DNA of 64,000 bases, taken from Platerodrilus igneus. Taxonomy: Eukaryota > Arthropoda > Insecta > Coleoptera > Lycidae. The stretch is from positions 744,001 through 808,000 of the forward strand of contig JARFIW010001458.1 in the NCBI GenBank assembly GCA_036346225.1, given 5' to 3'. The position numbers and the translations under genes are program-made. Below are positions 55,830 through 64,000 of this stretch, piece after piece. The notes under the pieces were generated by a model that saw nothing but the letters and a program-made list of their open reading frames with translations, ran no database searches and had not been told where the DNA came from. How positions within the stretch are numbered: the stretch's first letter is position 1; every line of letters starts with the position of its first letter.

Positions 55830-57930
55830 TAGGTTAAAGTTCAACGTGTGTAAATAAGCCCAGAAGATATTTATATAACGACCCTGTAGATAAGAAAATA
55901 ATAAATTATTTATTACGCTTCAAATCAAGAGTTTGTATACTTTAGTATAAGACAAGGTAAAAATCAATAATTTGTATACGTTAAGTGCATACAACCATGG
56001 AGAATACTAAAGCTTTGTGGAAGGGAAAAATCAATAATTTGTATATGCTAATTTAATACAGTGAAAAAATTAAAGCTTCGCGGTAAATAAAAATTAATAA
56101 TTGATGCAACGGATGTTTATTTAGCATCGTAAACTAAAAGGTACATTACCTTAATTCGTAGAAGGCTACAAAATAACATAAGACACGGTCGGTGGGTTCA
56201 GAGAATGAAAGCTTCATATAAATATTTCTTTGAAAGCTATAAAACGAGGCAATAACATTTCCAGGTATTGCACAGCGGGAAAGGCCAGGTTAATGAACGA
56301 ATATGTTATTTGTGAAGCAAAAATCAATAATTTTAAGGGACGGAGAGTCGTTAGCAAGCAATCAAGGGAGACAGAAAACATCAGCTGATAGAATGATAAG
56401 GGGTTTTCAAGCGCGTGACAGACAAGTATATTTTAAAAGACAACTGGGTGAAACAAAGATGCTAGATGTTTGTCGACGATATCGATTTTCAAGGCGCACA
56501 TTTAGCGGGAGAATCGTAACCGTAGACAGGATGGCGATAGGGGGAATGCGATAAAAGTAAAGGAAACACGAGTGAGACATAAAATAGTGCTTATGAACGC
56601 ATGACTGCAAGGAAAATAGAGACGCAGGCACTATATGCGTGTTTTACAGACCGCTAGAGATATGGAGAGGAATGAATTTTTGGGTACGCGTCGACGGTTG
56701 CAACTGATAGCTAGTTTTTCGTGCTAAAACCATGGTGGAAGGAATGAATTCTGAGTTTTAAAAGTTCGTTATGTATTTGAGTGGAGGAATTTGGAGAATT
56801 GTTTGTAACGAATGTGATAGTCAGCGAAAGCTGTAGAAATATGTAACTAGAGAAGGGGTTTGAAGATTATAAAACCTCTTGCCAGGGGTGGTAGGGCTCT
56901 CTTAATTTTCTGATCCGCTTCGAATACATTAAGTAGCATCGAGAAGACATCCTAATTTAAAATTAAAAGCCGCGACAGAGTGCAGTCCGTCGTACATAGT
57001 TGCAAGTGTTCTAAAGGCACGAGTTGGTGCTAACAGATTAAACGGGCTGAAACTAAATTAGTATAAATAATTGTACGAGTACAACAGGATGCTACTGAGG
57101 CAAGCCAACCAAGTATTTCTTAAACGAAAGTGCTGGTGGCACGTTAAATTGAGATAATTTGGATACATGGCGGTATGAAAAAAAGCATCCACTAATAACT
57201 GGAGGAACCGGATGAAAGAGTTGAGATGGAGTAGCTGTCCATGGAGAAGTGAGAACGTGGTTAGAATCCAAGGAGGTGGTGCGTCCGAAGAACACACCAG
57301 GTAACGAATTTTGTTTTATTGTTGAACTGTGGTGCTGGCATTGTGTTATAAAGCTAGGTGTGTTTTGAATTATGTGGTGAAAATTTTATGAACTGAAAAT
57401 TAATTTGTTTACCGTATATAAAAGACAATTTTCCATTATTATTTCAGTAAATAAAAACAGGAGTAATAATTATTGATATAAAGGTAATTTGACCATGCAA
57501 TATTTTATGCATGAGGGAAAAAGGTTTATTCTGAGCTCACCATAGACCAAGTAAAGGTAAATTTAGGGTTTCACGATAGGCCCATCTACTTTGAAAATTA
57601 AAAGGTTGAAGTGTAATAACTCACAAACAATTTAAATTAAAAAAAGGATGAAATGTTTTATTGTAAATATGACAATGTAAATATTGAAATTGTCTGAATA
57701 ATCATTTATGTCATATAAATAAAATAGTGTATGTTTGTTCAAGGATTTTATTTTATTTTTGTATTTTGTTGTGTGTAAAGGTTTTGAAAGAATGTGTAGT
57801 TGGGGTAAGTATATTCTAGGAGGTAGTGTACATGAGTAGCCGAGGAAGATCAACTTAGAAAAGCAATTTTTGTAAATCTCAAACTAGAACATATTATAAT
57901 CAAGATCCGGAGAGATCGAAATTAGTCGAT
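55830..57930. other. Nothing recognised
   Basis: No gene or RNA recognised. Imperfect recurrences of AAAAATCAATAATT(T) occur at 55950-56330. Confidence 0.45.
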
Positions 57931-58065
57931 GAATGTTTATTCCCTTTATGAAAGAAACAAATTCTTTCATTTATGGCTATGCAAATATTAGCTTGCTTTG
58001 TATTATTAAACACTTTCTTTTGATTTTTCGTAAAGTGGGTGTTTATTTATACATCGTATATACTG

Positions 58066-58067
<2 letters not shown>

Positions 58068-58111
<44 letters not shown>
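58068..58111. repeat. (TA)n microsatellite
   Basis: Uninterrupted TA run. Confidence 0.95.
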
Positions 58112-58112
<1 letters not shown>

Positions 58113-58139
58113 GCTGTGAAATGTACAAAACGCATCGCC

Positions 58140-60060
58140 AGTTTCCTGGAATAAAATCACAAACATTTTATTTTGAACTCGAGCCTCACTTTTGGGCGCT
58201 ACGATTTGCTGTGATTCTCTTCTGATAATCGCCTCTTTACTCTTTCCGCCTCGGCTGCTCACCTAGTTAAAACTTTCATCCTCATTCATAAGAAAAAACA
58301 AACACATTCCTACCACAAACATCAACGTTAACTCTATTTACATCAATATTCATGATACATTAAAATTTCAAAATTAAATTGTAGCATAAATTTCAGTATC
58401 ATAAAATTTCAAGATTAAATTTGTCATCATTTTAATTTGCATCCAGAATTAAAGTCCTTGTAGGATGCCTACTAATTAATTTAACAATATTTGCAGACCT
58501 GAGTCTGAGTACAAAGGGAGCATCTCCCACGCCTTTACGTTAATCAAAGAGGTTCGTCTAATTGAGCTCAAAGACAGACCCAAATTTTCATCATAATCAA
58601 GAACATAAACTGCTAAATACTCCTTTCTACTTAAACAAGAAAATTTCACCTTAAAATTAAAAATTTGTAGTTTGTACAAATTCACTACTGTCCATTTTTT
58701 AGCAAACAAATTATAAAGTTATTCAACACACACCAAAACATCAAAAATCGAACAACAAAGCATAAGTTGCCTGAAGGTTAATGCACTCGTGGCTCCAATG
58801 TACATCGTCCTTTGTTAATCACACCATTCCAACTGGGTTGTGTTTACGGCTTCTGATTCTGAACGCTTTTAAAATTTTCTACACCGCCATTCATCTAAAA
58901 TTGTTTCAGGGCTTCTCAGGACTCATCTAAGTATATCAAAAACTTGTTTTGTGGATCCAATCACGATTACAAATAACATTTAATTATTAACACCCCCGAA
59001 AAATAGCAAAGAAGTTCATACTTCTTTTACGCTATACGCCAAAACTGTCTACTTTTGTTTATTTATTTATCGTTACAAATTTCGATAGTTGGTACAGTAA
59101 TACTCGCAAATATAACTAGACTTTATTACCTTGTATCTTCTTTTCTAAATGCACTAAATAACTTTCATCGTAGCACGTAAAGAGCAAACTATTTTAAAGT
59201 ATTCAATAATCACCAAAATATACGAGCAAACTGTTTAAAGCATTGAATCAAAATCGGAAATCTAAGAGAGCGAAACTGTTTAAAGTCCGGGTATATATAA
59301 TAGCTAGCCTGTTCGTCGCTTTTGTCCCTCAACGGCCAGTTTTCAGAATTTCGCATTCTCGGTTCCCTTCTCGACAGTCGGGCATGCGATTCTATTAAAT
59401 TTGCACACGCGCCGGTTGAAAATCTGAGAAATTTTCCACACGGCACGCAACCACGTCCGAGAATAACTAATTAATTTTGTATCGAAATCGTTACGTTTAC
59501 ACCTCTCATATCTGCTTCTGATTACAACCAATCGTAGCTCTCGTGACGCTGCTCAAATCACGCCTTTAATTATTAGTGTCTTAGCTTGACGCATTTTCTC
59601 TTTCCTTTTCTAACTTGCCCTTAGTGGTGCAAATCGATACTCTTTACTATCGGCTGTGTACAATCCACGTGGACTGTTAAATAACCCACTTTATTAGCAT
59701 TCCCTGTGAATATTAAGCGACGGTTTCTCCAACATTCTCTGTAACCATTTGTTATCTACAAAATTTAAGCAGAACGTGACTTTTAAAAATACGCAGTTGC
59801 TCAATCGTAATAATTCTAACTAACACTTCTACGATTTGAATATTATTGGGTTTTAACAAGCTTTTATGCATATTATATGTTACTAATGGTTCAATTAACT
59901 CCAATTAAAATAATAATGAATGGCGTTGACTTTTACCCTTTAATTTTTAGTGAATCCTAATTAAATATTAATTATTATTTGTACATTTTGTTTAATACCG
60001 GTTACTTAAAATTGAGTTAATTAATATAAATTTTGCACGTAATTTTTATTTGATTCTTTA
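58140..60060 (+). repeat. Old dispersed repeat (partner about 54000-55740)
   Basis: See partner for the shared blocks. The two copies are strongly diverged, with the best agreement in the last 450 bases. Confidence 0.5.
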
Positions 60061-60283
60061 CTTGGAACAATTAAATTACATTAAAATTGAGCATTTTAAT
60101 TCTGCTTCTTTTTATAGAAAGCGTCTAGTAAATAATTTAAATCCCTTATTTTTAATGAAACGAATGAATTTTTATGCTTCACGGTTTTAATAACGCGTAT
60201 TATCTAATAAAATTCCTTATACACGGTGATTAAAATTATTTGATGTAATTAATTAATTTTCTACCCTGGTCTAAATTTGAGTA

Positions 60284-60367
60284 ATATATATATATATATA
60301 TAAATGTATATGTATATATATATGTATATATATATGTATATATATGTATATGTATATATGTATATAT

Positions 60368-60398
<31 letters not shown>

Positions 60399-60402
60399 CT
60401 GA
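60284..60402. repeat. (TA)n/(TATG)n microsatellite
   Basis: TA runs with ATG(TA) interruptions. Confidence 0.95.
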
Positions 60403-60509
60403 TGTGTTAATGAAGTCACGATACCTCATTGAACGTCAAACGTTATTAAAAGCCCACCCAGAAGAAGAAAGTGGGAAAATTAAAATTTCCCAATACTTAA
60501 TTTTTCCAC

Positions 60510-62095
60510 AGTATATAAACGCATAAATGTATTCCATTAGCACATATAGTAAAGACACATATAGCATTGCTATACCATTGAAGCCCAGCTTTGAATTTTG
60601 TGTAAATAATTTTTCTTAATACTAAAAGTAACTTCAATTTTACGCTATCTTCTTTAAGATGTGCGAAGCTGAAATCCATACTTCGCTATCGCTAAAACAC
60701 GCATCATTTACCGTAAAAACAAATGTTATTGGATTTACAATGCATAAGAACAAAGCCCTCATTAATTAGATAACCTCCGTGTGTAGAAATATCATTTTAA
60801 AGTCTTCGTGTCTTTATTCTAAAGAAAGTAATTCCAGAAGTTCGAATATTTACGTTATTAATAAACAGATACGTCAATTTACTAATAAATGTTCTAAACG
60901 CCATCAAATAAGCCAATTATTTAGTATCAAAGAATAAACGCTCTGATTCAAAGGACACGCGGCTATCAAAAATAACTATAAAAAATAAGATAAGCAAGTT
61001 TAACAGTTCTACGTATTACAGTAAGAAAGAAAGATATAGTAGCGGACCGGTTCGTTTATTAGCAAATAATACACGCTTTACAAAAATCACAAATCATACT
61101 AACCGCACTTAGTTATCTCATTGAAACGTGAAATCGGCGTAAATGATTGCATTACCTAGAATGTGTCACTCTTTGAATTAAATCCAAAATGGATTAAAGA
61201 AATGACATACTTAGCATTTTTGTATATAAAGAGAAAGTGATAGAAATTCGGGATTTATTCATTTTACGACATCGAACATGTAAGTTTTGAGTTAAGATTA
61301 ATTCTTAAATGCATTTTAAGACATCGAACGTGTAAGATCAAATAACCTATAATTCATTTTGTAGCATGCAATTTGTAACATAGAACTTTGAATTATAAAG
61401 CATAGTTATTGTTAGGAATATTAAACGATCTTCGATGTATATAATCCTGATACAAGACAACTACTGACCTTAATTGATTAAAAACAAATGCAATTTGTAA
61501 ACCGATATTTTAACGTCAGAAGGAGATTTGAAATGAAACCAGGAAGTATTTAATACCTTTAATTACAAGGGAAATAAGATTTTAATACAAGCTATTTGAC
61601 AATAACAACAGCAAGTAAAAATTTTGGTTTTTTGTTTGTAACTTATAAGCGTATTTAGATAAAAGCTTCTTAATTTTACAAAAATTATTTGTAACGAGGA
61701 TAATTTCCAGCAAATTTTGAGATCAAAGTTCGAAGAATTTTGACCATTATTAAATTATCGGTGCAGGTCATTGACCAATTACACTAACAGCCGAGGAAAT
61801 AAAAAGGAAAAGAAATATTCTGAGAATTTTAAAGCGAATTTTTGTAACTCATAGAGAATATGTTTGGGTTCTGTAAGTATCAACAAGGCTATAGATGAGG
61901 ATTATTTTTCATTAAAAATAATTTTCTGTATAAGCTAAGCAGTAAACTGTTTTATAAGCACTAATTAGATTTGTTAAATGTAAGAGATTCTTTAGATAAT
62001 GTGTATAACAGGAATATGTTTTTGAATGCATATATATTTCTTGAGATTTTATTTTCGTATATTCCTCAGCAGAATTTCTGTTGAGTTAGCCAAGC
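60510..62095 (+). repeat. Dispersed repeat, copy 2 (partner at 1300-2690)
   Basis: Direct-orientation partner of the repeat near the left end. Agreement is best from 61255 to 62095. Confidence 0.75.
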
Positions 62096-62238
62096 AAGGG
62101 AAAGGGCACGGTAAGATAGTGATTTTATATTTTTCTATTGCATCCTCATTAATACAATTCGGTAGTACCCAAGTCACTGCTTAATTTGGGCTTCCCCAAG
62201 TATTAGGCGGGTCACAGCAAAATCAGCGATGCCCAAAG

Positions 62239-62248
<10 letters not shown>

Positions 62249-62286
<38 letters not shown>
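62249..62286. repeat. (TA)n microsatellite
   Basis: Lies just left of the Penelope inverted repeat; a second run follows at 63269-63300, as if the element entered one TA array. Confidence 0.95.
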
Positions 62287-62287
<1 letters not shown>

Positions 62288-62398
62288 CAGCTGTGTTATC
62301 GGACGTTTTACTAATAATAATATAAAATTTTAAGGTGTTAGAATCTTCTTTGGGAATATGTTCGTCCATTAATTAATAAAACGCTCATTTATAAATTT

Positions 62399-62450
62399 GT
62401 CGACGTTTCGGTAAATTTATTTCCTTAGTCATGACCTATAAGTGATAGGC
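62399..62450 (-). ncRNA. Hammerhead-like motif (left arm)
   Basis: Inverse copy of 63135-63187. Confidence 0.4.
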
Positions 62451-62753
62451 TGTAATACAAATGTACAAAATAGATGTTACTTACAATCTATGTGAGCTCT
62501 GAGTAATTCGAAAAATCATCAATAGAATAAAGCAGTTACTTTTAAAACATGAAACAAATTTTAAAAATAACAGTCATAAAAATAAAATTAGTTTAAAACT
62601 TAGAAACTATAACATATAAGAACGGTCACTAATTCAAACAAGATTCTCACAATATAGTGTTGTTGGTTTGCCTGTTAATACTGATTAGTTATCGCAATTG
62701 AGAATTGATATTTTATATGAATTACATTTTAACGATATACATGGTGAGTGTGA

Positions 62754-62968
62754 ATTATGACTTTGCTGTCTTTATGCGCCTACTTAATTTATATAGTAAT
62801 GAATAAACTGTATTTAAATTATCAATATCGGATTTGAAATTTATTGCAGAATTGTTGTTTTTAATATGAAAAGATTCCAAAAATAATCGTTTTTTGTAAT
62901 TGTTTTCTATTTCTAAAATTTGTATATCGTCAAAATCAGCGTTATGTGTTTCTTTATTTAGATGAATT
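62754..62968 (-). pseudogene. Penelope GIY-YIG protein, C-terminal fragment
   Basis: The minus strand reads HNADFDDIQILEIENNYKKR then LFLESFHIKNNNSAINFKSD and a stop at 62754. It closely parallels residues 225-283 of the ORF at 11962-12813 (VEILEIESNYYKRLFLESYH). The GIY-YIG core itself is absent, so it is a 5'-truncated piece. Confidence 0.85.
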
Positions 62969-63134
62969 GTTATAGTTTCTAAGTTTTAAACTAATTTTAT
63001 TTTTATGACTGTTATTTTTTAAAATTTGTTTCATGTTTTAAAAGTAACTGCTTTTATTCTATTGATGATTTTTCGAATTACTCAGAGCTCACATAGATTG
63101 TAAGTAACATCTATTTTGTACATTTGTATTACAG

Positions 63135-63187
63135 CCTATCACTTATAGGTCATGACTAAGGAAATAAATTTACCGAAACGTCGACAA
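63135..63187 (+). ncRNA. Hammerhead-like motif (right arm)
   Basis: Hairpin CCTAT-CACTT-ATAGG, then TCATGACTA, a weak stem II (GGAAATAAATTTACC) and CGAAACGTCGAC. The core is AUGACUA where CUGANGA is canonical, the same A3/U8 change as at 13327-13366. Confidence 0.4.
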
Positions 63188-63265
63188 ATTTATAAATGAG
63201 CGTTTTATTAATTAATGGACGAACATATTCCCAAAGAAGATTCTAACACCTTAAAAATTTTATAT

Positions 63266-63268
<3 letters not shown>

Positions 63269-63300
<32 letters not shown>
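63269..63300. repeat. (TA)n microsatellite
   Basis: TA run right of the Penelope remnant. Confidence 0.95.
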
Positions 63301-63302
<2 letters not shown>

Positions 63303-63770
63303 GAATTACTAATAACGACCTCCTTTATTGTAATTTTCTAAAAATGTTGTGGGTTTTAGGTCGGCTGGATTATTTAAGAAAACGCTTTTTATAAACCTGA
63401 GCTTTCAGTTTATTTTAATCCTTTTCAAAGGTACTACAATAACAGAATTGATAAATAAACATTAAATGATATTGTATACTCACTAAGGCGAGGTTATAAT
63501 AAATTGGCGATTAACATAAAAAGTTATTTTGGTTATAAATCTTCTAAAATGTATATAACAACTTCAAAATACAACAAGAGGTAAAAGTATTATGTAAATA
63601 AAATATTGATAATAAATAAAAGTCAAAAGTTTGATAGAAATTGTTATTAAAAGGCAACCTTAAAAAATGTTTATTATAACTATTCTGTGTATATATCTGC
63701 ATGTAGCACTGTGAGTGTATGTATGTATGTATGTACGTGTGTGTATGTGGGTGCGTTTTTTTTTTTGTGT

Positions 63771-63816
<46 letters not shown>

Positions 63817-64000
63817 GTTTTTTATTATATTTATTTATTTTAATATTATTAAGAAATTCATCTTATAGATCCATTGACAAATTTGTTGCTGTGTGGTTGT
63901 TTTATTTTGATATTTAGAAGATACGTGTAGATACAATTTAAGTTATTAATATCTGTTCTTTTGTTCATAGTATTTTTTGCTGGTAGATGTGACACATTTC
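63301..64000. other. AT-rich stretch with (GT)n microsatellite at 63770-63814
   Basis: Apart from the GT run nothing was recognised. Confidence 0.6.

Larger units (their letters stand above)
62314..63271 (-). mobile_element. Penelope-like remnant within a ~300-bp inverted repeat
   Basis: Arms 62314-62613 and 62969-63271 are almost perfect inverse copies, each with a hammerhead-like motif. The spacer encodes the end of a Penelope GIY-YIG protein on the minus strand. TA arrays flank both sides. Confidence 0.8.

Noticed and set aside
57058..57297. Overlapping minus-strand frames of 79 and 67 codons
   Set aside because: Hydrophobic, no family recognised, overlapping in two frames.
63687..63917. 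76-codon Cys-Val-rich frame
   Set aside because: Product of the GT microsatellite.

Overview
This looks like a non-coding, transposon-packed stretch of an AT-rich arthropod genome, most likely an insect or another large-genome arthropod. The signs are long AT and CA microsatellites, mariner-type transposases, Penelope-like elements with GIY-YIG endonucleases, a Ty3/gypsy element, an RTE-type LINE, a Polinton/Maverick remnant, hAT elements and tRNA-headed SINEs. I found no convincing single-copy host gene. The species cannot be named from the sequence alone.

Layout. 0-10.5 kb: a decayed mariner transposase, one copy of a ~1.4 kb dispersed repeat whose partner lies at 60.5-62.1 kb, a 1.9 kb foldback element with three nested TA-flanked termini, and a Penelope fragment. 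10.5-13.7 kb: a compound inverted-repeat element with a 6-bp target duplication. It contains a palindrome carrying 5S-rRNA-like sequence in both arms and a Penelope element with an open GIY-YIG ORF. 13.8-15.1 kb: five SINE units head to tail on the minus strand. 15.3-18.3 kb: a dispersed repeat and a minus-strand pseudogene with an acidic C-terminal exon, split by a hAT-type MITE filled with CGATAC-type repeats. 18.4-25.0 kb: a Ty3/gypsy element with 522-bp LTRs. After the integrase it encodes a macro domain of the OARD1/TARG1 type and then a CCCH zinc finger. This is the most unusual thing in the window.

25-35.5 kb: a 5S-like fragment, a complete SINE with a 14-bp target duplication, and a three-level nest (mariner-like element containing an RTE LINE containing a DD41D mariner). 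37.2-46 kb: a decayed Polinton with capsid, packaging ATPase and integrase-chromodomain remnants, invaded by a ZMYM1-like hAT transposon. 46.3-49.3 kb: a Penelope-like element with two pseudo-LTRs carrying hammerhead-like motifs. 49.8-64 kb: a further SINE, tandem and dispersed repeats, and a Penelope remnant in an almost perfect inverted repeat at 62.3-63.3 kb.

The elements do not form a pathway; the window is a record of layered insertions. Most coding regions are broken by frameshifts. In the gypsy element the LTRs are almost identical while the ORFs carry many one-base frame changes, so either the assembly has indel errors or a defective copy was mobilised in trans. All family assignments come from reading motifs by eye; no database search was run.
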